Assembly: GCA_030248215.1 (NCBI GenBank)
Contig: JASANG010002570.1
Location: forward strand, 1-64,000
DNA from: Enoplolaimus lenunculus
Lineage: Eukaryota > Nematoda > Enoplea > Enoplida > Thoracostomopsidae
DNA: 64,000 nucleotides
Direction: 5' to 3'
Shown: in pieces, positions 9,190-19,152 of the stretch
Position numbering within the stretch: the stretch's first letter is position 1
Layout of the letters: every line of letters begins with the position of its first letter
Notes under the pieces: model-generated
Databases searched by the model: none
Told to the model about the DNA's origin: nothing
What the model saw: the letters and a program-made list of their open reading frames with translations, nothing else
Position numbers and translations under genes: made by a program

Positions 9190-9324
9190 GCGAGCCGGAT
9201 AGAAAATTGCTGGAGGGACATACGGGTACCCCAGGTTGCTTACAAGTCATCCGAGAACTTCTAGGGATGTTAGAATGTTTTCAAGGGGCTGGCCCCCACT
9301 CTGGCTCCGGTCTGGCTACGGGCC
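9190..9324 (+). repeat. Diverged CCCGTAGCC-family copy
   Basis: TTGCTTACAAGTCATCCGAG and CTTCTAGGGATGTTAGAA correspond to the family core, and GTCTGGCTACGGGCC to its right terminus. The left end is poorly defined. Confidence 0.45.
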
Positions 9325-9447
9325 GCTTGTAAAAGACTGCCTGATTCTGACATTGAACCTTGAGAATTTGTTGTGTAATTCTCGTGTCGTTTATAAAGAC
9401 AATGTTGATGAATGATGTTTATTTGCAAGTTGCCTCGTAGCAAACAG

Positions 9448-9644
9448 GGCTAATGTAAAGAACAGGGGTGGAACAAATATATAAGCATATTCCTAAGCCT
9501 AAGCCTAAGCGTAATAATAAGCATATTCCAAAGCCTACACGTAAGCCTAATCCTAAGCCAGGCAAATAAAATTAGTCTAAAGCTTAAGCTTACTTTATTG
9601 CAGTCCAACAGAAAAACGTTTCGCTCCTGATCGTTACATGGGCC
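9448..9644 (-). mobile_element. Type A GGCC/TTAGGC element with perfect 8-bp duplication
   Basis: GCAAACAG occurs at 9440-9447 and 9645-9652. The element starts GGCTAATGTAAAGAACAGGG and ends CTCCTGATCGTTACATGGGCC. The array is CCTAAG-oriented with the type A spacer read on the other strand (AATATGCTTATTATTACGC). Confidence 0.9.
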
Positions 9645-9713
9645 GCAAACAGTGTTCAGATTATTGCACGCTTTTGTGGTTTAATAGAATAAGCACGGAA
9701 CGCTAAGCGTAAA

Positions 9714-9832
9714 TCGCAGCCTAAGCCTAAACACCTAAAACATGAATCTCTAAGTTTATCAAAGCAAAACTCTCGATCCACGCCTAAAGGCAAGCCTAAG
9801 CTTAACCAAAAATCCTAAAACCTAAAACACTG
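9714..9832 (-). repeat. Degenerate CCTAAA/CCTAAG block
   Basis: Scattered CCTAAGCCTAAAC and AATCCTAAAACCTAAAACAC units, without termini. Confidence 0.45.
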
Positions 9833-9947
9833 TTGGTGCCTATACACCCGAGGGGCTTTTTTAGCTGTATTCAAAAACAGTTTGGCACAAAATTTTTAAA
9901 TCGCCAGCTAAAGTTATGAACTCTACTGTATTTCAAAAGCATATTAA

Positions 9948-10302
9948 TGTCGTAGCCCAAATCGTAATTTAGCCCAATTCCGAATTGTGCTAGTCCAGGG
10001 CATAATTCTATCTATGCGACAAGTACACGCTTGGTGATTGGTTCCTACCTTAATGACATACTCAGATATGCTTGGCTAATGCGAATACTCTTGTCTGATT
10101 GGCTAAGTAATCGCCACCAGTTGGCTATCAGTATGTTTAACTGAGCAAAGTGGATTAAAGCAGAAATTACGACTATCAAGTAACCAATCAGAAAACGCAC
10201 AGCTTTATCAGACATGATTCCACCGAGGGCTAGTTCAATTCGTAATTCCGCTCCAGACAAACCCAATTCGAAATTGGGCTGACCTACGACTTCGGTACGA
10301 CA
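9948..10302. mobile_element. CGTAATT-family inverted-repeat element
   Basis: The left arm TGTCGTAGCCCAAATCGTAA ... CCCAATTCCGAATTGTGCTA is mirrored by the right arm ... AATTCGAAATTGGGCTGACC, TACGACTTCGGTACGACA. The arms are about 60 bp and imperfect. A second, more compact member is at 42302-42451. The 94-codon minus-strand frame inside is unlikely to be coding. Confidence 0.6.
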
Positions 10303-10382
10303 TATTGTCAAAATTACTGCAAATTGCAATATTTCAACCCCAACGTCTTTAAGTTAAAATACACTAATCTTTTTCTTCATGT

Positions 10383-10441
10383 TTGTTTGTTCGTTTGTTT
10401 GTTTGTCTGTGTGCTTGTTTGTTTAGTTGTTTGTTTGTTTA
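10383..10441 (+). repeat. (GTTT)n-like tract
   Basis: Imperfect GTTTGTTT/GTTTGTCT repeats. They create a Cys/Leu/Val-rich frame that is not a gene. Confidence 0.7.
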
Positions 10442-10628
10442 TTCTATCAAAAATCGCTGAAACGATGCTTAAGTTATGTATCATTGTAAAGTACGACCAC
10501 GTTCACCAGTTTGTTGGTTCAAAAATCTACTGGCATAGTTGCTAATCATATGCGAATGACAGCTATTACCAAAGCAATATAAACTTTATTTGGTGCAATG
10601 TGCCAAAACTTAGTTGTACTGAAACTGG

Positions 10629-10961
10629 TATCGCGACAATTCATCGCCTATTATTATGCTTAGAGTTACCTTGTAGGATTACGATTAACCCTTAAGATTA
10701 TACTTTAGGCTTATGCTTTGGCTTAACCCAGATCTACCCAAATCAGACGATTTGAATGGCACCGCAATACCTGTTTGGATTGCTTGTATGCCATTATCAA
10801 GTGAAATAAGCAAATACTTTTCAGAATTGTGCAATATGGACCATTTTACATTGACTTTTTACGCTGTCAGTTTAAACTGGCATCAGGAGGATCTGGGACC
10901 ATGTTCCAGCGTTAAGGACACTGTTTAGGCGACCCAGTTGTCCGGCGACACATTGTCATAG
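10629..10961 (+). mobile_element. GACAATTCGTCG-type inverted-repeat element
   Basis: TCGCGACAATTCATCGCC near the left is mirrored by GGCGACACATTGTC near the right. A hexamer patch lies at about 10690-10730. Related segments are at 34605-34797 and 40598-40672. The ends are short and divergent. Confidence 0.45.
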
Positions 10962-11150
10962 ACTTCTGCAATCTTGACTCTCTTTGAATTCAATAGCGTA
11001 TAGAGAAATATGCAACAAGCTTACAAAATCATTATTGGTAATTTTAGCATCAGTGTATACTGTATAAAATTACAGGGATTGATTCTTGCTAACCTAAGGA
11101 TTACAAACGGGATGCATCGCGTGGTCCACGTTAATTAGTTGCAAGCTCCC

Positions 11151-11452
11151 TTACGGTTGCGCTATACACTTGTTAACGGCCGGCGACCGCTGTCCGTCAC
11201 CCGTCCGTCACCATGCGTCACCCGTATACGGCGCCTTCCGTCCGTCCAGCGCCGTTCGTCACTATACGCCATACGGTATCATACGTATGTAGTTTGCGTA
11301 CGATAAGGATGGCGCTATACTCGTACTGCGGTGCTGTCCGTCACCGTCGGGCGCCATCCGTCCCCGGACGTTATCGTACGCAAATTACACGCGTATGATA
11401 CCGTATAGTGCCGGCCGGTGATGGACGTCAGCAGAAGTATAGCGCAACCCTA
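11151..11452 (+). mobile_element. CpG-rich GACGG palindrome element
   Basis: TTACGGTTGCGCTATACACT at the left is mirrored by AAGTATAGCGCAACCCTAA at the right. The interior alternates CCGTCAC and GGTGACGG-like units and holds a central palindrome, ACGGTATCATACG ... CGTATGATACCGT. It is strikingly rich in CpG compared with the flanks. Relatives are at 4105, 44188, 59407 and 62099. Confidence 0.7.
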
Positions 11453-11594
11453 ACGTACAGTGACAGACGTCGCCGAACGGGTGACAGACAGTGACGAACG
11501 GCGGCGGACGATGACGGACGGCGCCGTACGAGTGACGGACAGTGCCGTACATGTGACGGACGGCGCTGCACGACGAGTATAGCATAACGCTCAG
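11453..11594 (-). repeat. Extra GACGG arm next to the palindrome
   Basis: Tandem GTGACGGACGGCGCCG-type units continue to an end reading GAGTATAGCATAACGCTCAG, a mutated copy of the family terminus. It is either a second truncated copy or a duplicated arm. Confidence 0.55.
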
Positions 11595-11610
11595 CCTAAA
11601 CTTAAACCTA

Positions 11611-12012
11611 GGCCCATATTCTCAAATATGTATAGCGTCTATCATCAGTTAGTAATAGGTATTCAAACTGACTAACTATTTCAGTAGTTAAGTTCAAAAC
11701 TGGCGCATTATTAGAGAAAATCATACGCAAAAAATGTGGAATTTTGAGCCTGATCATTCACTGGTTTGACAATTAACACACCTATCGCCAACCGGTGATA
11801 GGTGCTAAAAACGCGTGTAGCACTTATCATTAGTTAGCGATAGGTCTTGTAGTTTTCGAACCAGTGAATACTGAGGCTTAAAATTCAGTACACTTTTTGC
11901 ATGATTTGCTCTGCGCCTGTATCAATTTTGAGTTGAACAACTGCAATAGTTAGTGAGTTTAAAAACCTATTACTAACTGGTGATAGTTGTTATACAAATT
12001 TAATACTATAGA
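11611..12012. mobile_element. TATCRCCA element with long terminal inverted repeats
   Basis: The arms are about 100 bp. The left runs GGCCCATATTCTCAAATATG ... CATCAGTTAGTAATAGGT ... GTTCAAAACTGG. The right carries the mirror image, with CCTATTACTAACTGGTGATA and ends near TATAGACC. In the middle is a second, smaller palindrome built from ACCGGTGATAGGTGCT / AGCACTTATCATTAG. It is non-coding. Confidence 0.65.
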
Positions 12013-12751
12013 CCATAAGCCTAACTTGCCCGTTCGTAAGATTCCCAGCGTCAATGTTTCCCAGTAGAAGGCCCCGATAAGCATGATGTGCGTATCTTGG
12101 GACTCTTCCTTAAAGTGCACCCCGTAGTAAATTGATGGATCACAAACCTGTATGTATTTTTACTAAATATCAGGAATAATGGCACATCAGACCAGGCTAA
12201 GATCCTCAAAACGTTTATTATGATCAGTAATTTTGTAAATGTTAAGTGTAAGCCAAACACTCCCATACGCCAATGCTCACAGAGAATAGCTGTCATGAGA
12301 TGCTATGAATTTGCCGGGGCTAAACGTAACGTATTTCAGAAATTTAGGCCACGTTGATCCACTTTTCGGACTCAAATTTTTGATACGTGAACGTTTAGCA
12401 ATAACAAAAATGATTTTTTGAGTCTGATTCGAGAGCAGGGTTTCATTGCCGTGTGGAATTCGCATCCAAGTGCATAAGTTTTTAGTTTTTGAGACAATCG
12501 TAGAATTTTGAAAATCCGTTGCAAAAATTTTGTTTATTTCGATCCAAAGTTCATAGTCGAAATTCTAAAATTATATTAAATTTTAAGATTTTAAAATTAA
12601 AATATTTCCATTCTCGCGTTATTAACGTTTGCAGAAATGTGCAAATTCGTGACAGTAAACCGCTATAAATACTGAATATAATACATTTAATATTACTTGT
12701 CAACTTGAATTCTGCAAACTCTCGTTTGATTTCTTGATTAAGTTATTGTTT

Positions 12752-12782
<31 letters not shown>

Positions 12783-12935
12783 AAATCGGAATAAAATTTC
12801 TTAATTTCATAAGATTCCAAACAACTCTTAATAATGGGTTTGGTTGGAGGTAATCAAATAGTTTAACTCTGAATGGTACTGTGTTAACAATGAAGTAGTT
12901 TCTGAGCATTTTTTGGTAATCCTTACAACTGTTCA
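12013..12935. other. Unassigned AT-rich sequence
   Basis: It contains three minus-strand frames of 62-81 codons without recognisable domains, and the trinucleotide repeat at 12752-12782. No repeat-family match was seen. Confidence 0.45.
12752..12782 (+). repeat. (GTT)n microsatellite
   Basis: About ten perfect GTT units. Confidence 0.9.
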
Positions 12936-13095
12936 GGCCCACGTTACTTTTAGAGGCGTCCAGATTTGTGGTGGGTCTATAAAGAGTAAGTTTAGATTCT
13001 AGATTACATTTTTTGTTTAGGTTTAGGCTTAGGAATACGCTTTTGCAAACCTTAGGCTTAATCTTACGCTTAGCAATACGCTTAATGTACTGTTA
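12936..13095 (+). mobile_element. Type C GGCC/TTAGGC element, right end lost
   Basis: GGCCCACGTTACTTTTAGAG starts the element. GGTGGGTCTATAAAGAGTAA and TAGATTCTAGATTACATTTT follow, then an array with the type C spacer AATACGCTTTTGCAA. After CTGTTATGCGGGG the expected AAAGTAACATTGGCC terminus is absent. Confidence 0.75.
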
Positions 13096-13556
13096 TGCGG
13101 GGTTCACGTTATAGCTGGGACACCATGGAACACGATTTGTCCTATGACTATAGCTGGTAACATTTTATCTTACCGGTTACCCGCTATCAGATTCAAAAAA
13201 TTTGAATTGTCTGCTATCCTGATGTGACATCTACTGTTCGTACAGCAATATCATATGCTATTCCAAATAACGTCTGCGAGTATCATATGATATGTTTGAA
13301 AATGTCAGCAAAGTTGTGGTAAACTAGCTTGATTGTCCTGTAGAATGTCATATGATACCAAAATTTGAAATTTAAATTATTTATACTTAGGAATATATTT
13401 TTGGAAAAATTCAGCGACAAACAAAAAACGTAGAAGCTAATTCAACTTTCGAAATCATTTAATGCTGCATTGTCTGACATTTTGCTGTTATATATCATAT
13501 GATATTTAGTAGAATTTTGGAATATCACATAATATTCGCATAAATGTCTCGCAGTA
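13096..13556. repeat. Region with recurrent ATCATATGAT palindromes
   Basis: TATCATATGATAT-like motifs occur at about 13248, 13283, 13348 and 13495, in both orientations, and TATAGCTGG occurs twice near 13110-13155. This suggests one or more decayed inverted-repeat elements. No exact boundaries were found. Confidence 0.35.
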
Positions 13557-13645
13557 TACTGTAGTGACCCGAATAAGAATGGGGAGGGCTGATATTTATT
13601 TGGCCTATCCAGTGGGTATCCCCTGTTATTCGGTTACGGACTATA
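13557..13645 (+). mobile_element. TGTAGTGACC element, left end only
   Basis: TACTGTAGTGACCCGAATAA is followed by GATATTTATTTGGCC and ATTCGGTTACGGACTATAG, collinear with the first 85 bp of the copy at 60482. It then runs directly into a GAGTTGA element. Confidence 0.7.
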
Positions 13646-13743
13646 GAGTTCTGAGTTCTGAAGAACCTAATTCAGAGCTCAGACCTCTGAGTGGATTTTA
13701 ACTCATTCTGAACTAAAATCAACTCACTGAAATTTACAGTGTA
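13646..13743 (+). mobile_element. GAGTTGA element, right part
   Basis: GAGTTCTGAGTTCTGAAGAA leads to CAACTCACTGAAATTTACAG and TGTA, the standard right end of this family. Fuller copies are at 48526, 54330 and 57788. Confidence 0.6.
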
Positions 13744-13910
13744 ATAGACAGTCCTTACCATAGGTTCGCTTTTCGTGCAATCTCTCCCGGTCCAGGTTTT
13801 CATATCAAAAATTTCCCTTGTACCTTCTTCGATTTAATTTTATACGTTTTGTAATATTACTGCAAGATGTTGCAACTTGCAGTAAATATTGCATTGCAAT
13901 TCTTGAGTGA

Positions 13911-14010
13911 ACACTGCAAAAAATGGTGAGTCAAATTGACTCTCTCCGAAATAAGCTTTTCCGGCCCACACAAACTGAGTGAAATTTTGACTCACCGTTT
14001 TTTGCAGTGA
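13911..14010 (+). mobile_element. GAGTC foldback, short deletion form
   Basis: Both ends are intact (CACTGCAAAAAATGGTGAGT and CTCACCGTTTTTTGCAGTG), but most of the centre is gone, leaving about 100 bp. This looks like an internal deletion of the 215-bp form at 491. Confidence 0.7.
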
Positions 14011-14371
14011 ACTAATGTGTTTAAAAATACTGCAGATTGTAGCTATAGATCCGACATACCGGATAGGCTATGAAGTAAAAACTAGTTGGAAGAAAAATTA
14101 TTCAGCAAAGCTTTAAACTTTCATACCTCTCGTCTACGACTCTATGGCCAGATCTCAGCATTGAAGCGCGGGTAAAGTGCTAACAACACTAGCTATGTTA
14201 TTTATCTGGTAGACGGATGCCATATTAATAAGCAATTAAAATCAGGATGTTTTCGGCGAAATTTATTCATCCGGAAAATTAGCACAAGTTTCAAATGCAA
14301 CACCGGTTCGTGGTTTAATGTCTGAGAGATAAACCGAGTTGCCTTTTGATATTTGCTACATTCAAAGCTTA
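14011..14371. other. Unassigned sequence
   Basis: No reading frame over 60 codons and no family match was noticed. Confidence 0.5.
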
Positions 14372-14500
14372 GGCTCGTAGCCAGCTCACCTTGCTAGGGG
14401 GGCTAGAAATTTCTCCGGAGAGGCATTCAAGGGTTTTCACTGACTTACAAACAAGGTTGAAAATTTTCTAGGCGGACTGAGCCCCCGTGGCTCGCGGCCT
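14372..14500 (+). mobile_element. CCCGTAGCC-family element
   Basis: GGCTCGTAGCCAGCTCACCT starts the copy. TTGCTAGGGGGGCTAG, GACTTACAAACAAGGTTG and TTTTCTAGGCGGACTG follow, and it ends GTGGCTCGCGGCC. Confidence 0.65.
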
Positions 14501-14690
14501 GGGTTGCGGGTACGATTCGGTGTAATTTACTTTGGGTGTATTTATTGCGAGTAATGCTGATTCGCAGTACTGGTGCCGGGTGAGATCAGGAGGCCCTAAA
14601 TGGATTATTTCCGTTTTTCGCAGTAAATTTACTATTGTTTACAAAACATTTTGCTCAGAGGATGCTGTTGATAAGAACCTACATTAGGCT

Positions 14691-14871
14691 GGCCCATGCA
14701 AAGAACAGGGAGAGCCCGTTTTCAAACGGGATATCAATAGAACAAGCTTAAGCTTCAGACTAATTTTGTTGCGTAAGATTAGGCTTGGCTTAGGCTTATC
14801 TTTTAACGGTTAGGCTTAGGCTTAGGAATATGCTTATACGACGATTCCGGTCCTATTCTATGACATTGGCC
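14691..14871 (+). mobile_element. Diverged GGCC/TTAGGC element with mixed type A/B features
   Basis: GGCCCATGCAAAGAACAGGG at the left and CCGGTCCTATTCTATGACATTGGCC at the right. The left resembles type A and the right type B. An extra inverted pair, CCCGTTTTC AAACGGG, lies just inside the left end. The 80-codon frame starting at 14830 crosses two different elements and is rejected as a gene. Confidence 0.7.
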
Positions 14872-14947
14872 ATTCGTTTAAGTATAAAAAAGCAAGTTGA
14901 CAATTATATTATCGAGTGCGATTTAAAGAAATCGCTGCGCGTCTCTG

Positions 14948-15210
14948 TTAACCCTTTCACTCATAGAGTATACTATGATCAACTAAATACAAATAATACA
15001 GGTACGATCAATACACACTGTGAGCAAAATTTAACAATTCTGTGCGCAGTACAAAATCTCCACAAGACGTGAACCCTCGGACTCCAGCGTCAAGTTCATA
15101 TAGCTCAGTGGTCATCGTAAACGCCCCTCACCCGCGAGACTGGGGATCGAATGTTACCTTGAAATTACATCTCATATGAAATTGAAAATATTCAAGTGAG
15201 AAAGGGTTAA
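14948..15210 (+). mobile_element. piggyBac-like tRNA MITE (copy 4)
   Basis: TTAA at 14948-14951 and 15207-15210 flank CCCTTTCACTCATAG and AAGTGAGAAAGGG. The interior has ATAGAGTATACTATGATCAA, ACACTGTGAGCAAAA, ACAAGACGTGAACCC and the tRNA-like body. It belongs to the same subfamily as copy 2. Confidence 0.8.
15094..15157 (+). ncRNA. tRNA-like sequence in copy 4
   Basis: TATAGCTCAGTGGTCATCG (A box) and GACTGGGGATCGAAT (B box) flank CGCCCCTCACCCGCGA. The A-box stretch is close to that of eukaryotic tRNA-Val or tRNA-Asp genes. The 3' acceptor half is missing. Confidence 0.5.
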
Positions 15211-15479
15211 TACGTGAATACCGGATCACACGCTGTTTTGAATATCAGCTGTACTTAAAGAATCGCTCAGTTTTTGAAACTGACAAGTACTTTTGCCACA
15301 TTTGCGCAAAATTTTAAAAATCCCAATCAATATTTGCATACCTCAATTTTGATTGGCAGAAAATTAATTTATCTTTGAAAATTTATTATACAATAAAATT
15401 TTCGTTTTTACATTCCGGCTGTCAGTCTAGATAGGACCCGGGACATAAAAACTTTGGACTAAACAGCTGGAAAAGCGGC

Positions 15480-15548
15480 CTCCGGAGCGGGGATCGAACA
15501 CTCGGCCTACGGATCCTTAAGCGAACACTCTGCCACTGGGCCACGCAG
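15480..15548 (-). ncRNA. tRNA-like sequence (possible SINE head)
   Basis: On the minus strand GCGTGGCCCAGTGGCAGAGT resembles an A box and GTGTTCGATCCCCGC a B box, with CTTAAGGATCC between them at anticodon position. Stems pair only partly. The downstream sequence (towards 15420) has no recognised SINE body. It is a degenerate tRNA-derived sequence at most. Confidence 0.4.
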
Positions 15549-15630
15549 CTCACCTGTGCAACTGCATTTTTGTCGACTATAGATTATCCGTTTCTGTTAT
15601 TTTTACTATCCGCATAAGTTCAAGTTTTAT

Positions 15631-15815
15631 GGCTCATGTATAAACCTGACCGTTGCAAGACAGAGAGACAGCGGGACGAAGGGTATGATAAACTTAGGCT
15701 TAGGCTTGAGCTTAAGATTAGGCGTATGTTTAAGCTTACGCTAACGCTTAGACGTAGGTTTGGATATAAGTGTATCCTTAGCTATCTTACGCGTAGGATT
15801 GGGTTAGTGCAAGCT
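15631..15815 (+). mobile_element. Type B GGCC/TTAGGC element, truncated
   Basis: GGCTCATGTATAAACCTGAC at the left is followed by a long degenerate TTAGGC array (AAACTTAGGCTTAGGC ... GCGTAGG). No right terminus is found before the next element at 15887. Confidence 0.5.
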
Positions 15816-16084
15816 TTTGTACCGACTAAGACGTCCGCTAGCCTGGAAATATTGACGAAATTAACTTTGAAATCGCAAAAAGCTTCGGCCCACGTAAAGA
15901 TCGGGGGCGGAGAGTTTCACACTGTGGGACTGTAATAGAGTAAGCTTAAGCTTTAGACTAATGTTTTTGCTTGTCTTAGGCTTAGACTTAGGCTTAGGAG
16001 TAAAGGCCAATGTATAGCGCAGGGGCTTCCAGTTTTCCACGGTGGAAAACTTATAACCAGGAGTGCAGCGCAGCCACTCCTGTA

Positions 16085-16918
16085 TGACGGCTAAATTTTC
16101 CGCTGATTTGGTAGGAAAATTATTAATGCCTAGATTTTACCCTGGGTTGGTAGGGAAATCTGAAGCATGGGTTTTGGTTGGAAAACGGGAAAAGTGGAAA
16201 ATTCTAATGCCTAGATTTTCCCTTGGGTAGGTAGGGAAAATCTGAAGCATATGTTTTGGTTGGAAAACGGGAAAACTGGAAAATTCAAATGCCTAGATTT
16301 TCCCCTGGGTTTGTAGGGAAAATCTGAAGCATAGGTTTTGGTTGGAAAACGGGAAAAGTGGAAAATTAGAATGCCTAGATTTTACCCTGGGTTGGTAGGG
16401 AAATCTGAAGCATGGGTTTTGGTTGGAAAACGGGAAAAGGAAACACCCAAAGCATAGGTTTTGGTTGGAAAACGGGAAAAGTGGAAAATTTAAAGGCCTA
16501 GATTTACCTTCGGTTGGTAGGGAAAATCTGAAGCATTGGTTTTGGTTGGAAAATGGGAAAAGTGGAAAATTTAAAGGCCTAGATTTACCTTAGGTTGGTA
16601 GGGAAAATATGAAGCATAGGTTTTGGTTGGAAAATGGGAAAAGAGGAAAATTTAAAGGCCTAAATTTAGCTTCTTGGTAGGGAAAATCTGAAGCGTGGGT
16701 TTTGGTTGAAAAACGGGAAAGGTGGAAAATTTAAAGGCCTAGATTTACCCTGGGTTGGTGGGGAATATCTGAAGCATAGGTTTTGGTTGGAAACGGGAAA
16801 AGTTGAAAATTTTAATGCATAGATTCACCTTAGGTTGGTAGGGAAAATATGAAGCATAGGTTTTGGTTGAAAAATGGGAAAAGTGGAAAATTTAAACGCC
16901 TAGATTTACCCTGGGTTG
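16085..16918 (+). repeat. Minisatellite, left arm
   Basis: Units of roughly 80 bp contain AATGCCTAGATTTTACCCTG, GGTTGGTAGGGAAAATCTGA and GCATAGGTTTTGGTTGGAAA, followed by ACGGGAAAAGTGG. About ten imperfect copies. Confidence 0.85.
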
Positions 16919-17439
16919 GAAGTCAGCGACGACCAAATTTGATATATTTAGTTTTGCTCGGCTTTCCGGCCATTAGCCAACAACGTCTTTAAAACAAATT
17001 AAAACTTTTTTACAACCTTAAGCGTCACTCAAAGCGTCGACTTTGTTAACAGACTTATGTTCTGATAATACTGGGCCACTCGGTGGTATCTTGTTTTGAC
17101 CAATCTTGTGCTGGGACAATCATAATCTGATATATTTAATAGTCATGTATTATTTCGGGTAAATGCTCTGCTCATTTAGGTTTAACTGTGTAAAGTAGAT
17201 TTTGTTCATTGCAGTGTTCCGCTCCGCGGTTTCTTGTTTTGACCAGTGTCGAAATATATTGCCTGTTAGTTTGTAGGATGCAACCGGAGGTGAAAAATGC
17301 CAGATCCGGAGCCGGAAGTGAACAAAAGTAGCCGGAACCGGAGATGATGCCGCAGGTGAGGTGAAATCAGGTCGTTGAAATGATATTTAACTTGTTAATT
17401 TTAGCAAATATCTGCTATGTGTTGTTAGATCGTTCCATT
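16919..17439 (+). other. Central segment of the foldback element
   Basis: It contains two copies of a TCTTGTTTTGACCA motif (near 17090 and 17231) and a CCGGA-family half element (17272-17370). No credible protein is encoded. Confidence 0.5.
17272..17370 (+). repeat. CCGGA-family half element
   Basis: AGGATGCAACCGGAGGTGAA, CCGGAGCCGGAAGTGAAC and GCCGGAACCGGAGATGATG match the left arm of the element at 22822-23208. The right arm is absent. Confidence 0.6.
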
Positions 17440-18275
17440 GGAATTTTCTACTTTTCCCATTTTCCAAACAAAACCTATGCTGTAGATTCTCCCTTCCAAC
17501 CAAGGGGAAATCTAGACGTAGAAATTTTCCACTTTTCCCGTTTTAAAAACAAAACCAATGCTTCAGAATTACCAACCCAGGGTAAATTTAGGCGTTTAAA
17601 TTTTCCAATTTTCCGTTTTCCAACCAAAACCTATGCTTACGCGTTTAAATTTTCCACTTTTCCCGTTTTCCAACCAAAACCTATGCTTCAAATTTTCCCT
17701 ACCAACCCAGGAATAATGTAAGCTTTTAAAATTTCCACTTTTCCCGTTTTCCAAACAAACTTTTACACTACAGATTTTCCCTACCAACCAAGGGAAAATC
17801 TAGGCGTTTAAATTTTCCACTTTTCCAGTTTTCCAACCAAAACCTATGCTTCAAATTTTGCCTACCAACCCAAGAATAATGTAAGCTTTTAAAATTTCCA
17901 CTTTTCCCGTTTTCCAAACAAACTTTTACACTACAGATTTTCCCTACCAACCAAGGGAAAATCAAGGCGTTTAAATTTTCCAATTTTCCCGTTTTCCAAC
18001 CAAAACCTATGCTGCAGATTTTCCCTACCAACCAAGGGAAAATCTAGGCGTTTAAATTTTCCACTTTTCCCGTTTTCCAACCAAAACCTATGCTTCAAAT
18101 TTTCCCTACCAACCCAGGAATAATGTAACTTTTAAATTTTCCACTTTTCCCGTTTTCCAAACAAACTTTACAGTACAGATTTTCCCTACAGAACCAGGGA
18201 ATATGCAGGCTTATGAATTTTCCACTTTTCCACAGCAAAACCTATGCCCGCGATTTTTCCTACCAACCAGTGAAA
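17440..18275 (-). repeat. Minisatellite, right arm (inverted)
   Basis: Reverse complement of the left-arm unit: TTTTCCACTTTTCCCGTTTT, CCAACCAAAACCTATGCTTC and TTTTCCCTACCAACCCAGGG. Some units have TTTTACACTACAG instead of the standard junction. Two short minus-strand frames and one plus-strand frame are products of the array. Confidence 0.85.
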
Positions 18276-18806
18276 AATCAGGTCGTCATACAAGAGTAGC
18301 TGCGATGCACTCCTGCTCGTAAGTTTTCCACCCTGGAAAACTGGAAGCCCCTGATCTATACATGGGCCGGAGTAAACTCATTCTTACGCGTAGGTTTAGG
18401 CTTACGCTTAGGCTTAGGAATATGCTTATAATACTGTTCCGCCCCTGTTCTTTACATTGGCCAAAGCTTCTAACAAAATGACAATTTATGAAACCAAATA
18501 TATACACTGTAAACATTTAATGACCCTATTAAAGTTTACGACTTATTTATTCATTGGGTTCAGATATGGTTTCAGTTCGGTAATGACTCAAGTGTTTCGT
18601 TGTGTTTATACTGATTGACAGCGGACTTTGAAATAGACAAAGTGATAACTTTCAACTATAACTTTACAACTTTGGGCCGAAGCTGATAATTTCAAACCGC
18701 TCCGATTGCTTTTCTGACGCAGGCATCTGCGGATGGAGGGGTATGTGCGTCGGGCTGGCTGGCCACTATTCTGATGCAAGGTCGTAGAAGCCAAGAACGT
18801 ACCGTA

Positions 18807-18872
18807 TAGGCTTAGGCTTAGGATTAGAAATATGGTTGTACTACTGTTACGACCCTGTTCTATACATTGGCC
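18807..18872 (+). mobile_element. Type B GGCC/TTAGGC right-end fragment
   Basis: A short TTAGGC array leads to ATGGTTGTACTACTGTTACG and CCCTGTTCTATACATTGGCC. No left end lies upstream. Confidence 0.65.
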
Positions 18873-19083
18873 TTTGTGGTGAGAGAAATGTTTCTGCTGC
18901 GTCGAATGAGATACAAAAATTCCCACTGTTGTTAACCCCTTCTCACATTGAGTTGCCTGTAGGCAACTAAGCGCAGTGTATATACGCTAAATAGTATATA
19001 TCGCACCGTGTTTATCAATTGCAACACGTATACATAGTACTAAACACCACAAGACGTGAGAGCCCCCTCGGGCTCGAGCGTCA

Positions 19084-19144
19084 AGCTCCTATAGCTGAGT
19101 GGTGATGGTATCCCACTCCAGTCACTGGAGTTCGAATCCTAGCA
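19084..19144 (+). ncRNA. tRNA-like sequence in copy 5 (6-bp deletion)
   Basis: The A box TAGCTGAGTGGTGATGG and B box GAGTTCGAATCC are intact, but ACGCCT between them is deleted, shortening the body. The promoter may survive, but a tRNA fold does not. Confidence 0.5.
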
Positions 19145-19152
19145 TAAAAGTA

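Larger units (their letters stand above)
16005..18368. mobile_element. 2.36-kb foldback element with inverted minisatellite arms
   Basis: GGAGTAAA at 15997-16004 and 18369-18376 is a perfect 8-bp duplication. Terminal inverted repeats extend about 85 bp: GGCCAATGTATAGCGCAGGG, then GCTTCCAGTTTTCCAC, AACCAGGAGTGCA and CTCCTGTATGACG, mirrored at the right. Inside are two oppositely oriented minisatellite arms and a central segment of about 500 bp. The GGCC(C/A)ATGTATAG ends show that it belongs to the same mobilisation group as the type B elements. No transposase frame was seen. Confidence 0.85.
15887..18462 (+). mobile_element. Type A GGCC/TTAGGC element split by a nested 2.36-kb element
   Basis: AAAGCTTC at 15879-15886 and 18463-18470 is a perfect 8-bp duplication. 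The left part (15887-16004) runs GGCCCACGTAAAGATCGGGG to the array. The right part (18369-18462) resumes the array with the type A spacer and ends CCCCTGTTCTTTACATTGGCC. Removing the insert gives an ordinary element of about 200 bp. Confidence 0.9.

Noticed and set aside
14830-15072. 80-codon plus-strand frame
   Set aside because: It spans the right end of one element and the left part of a TTAA element inserted separately.
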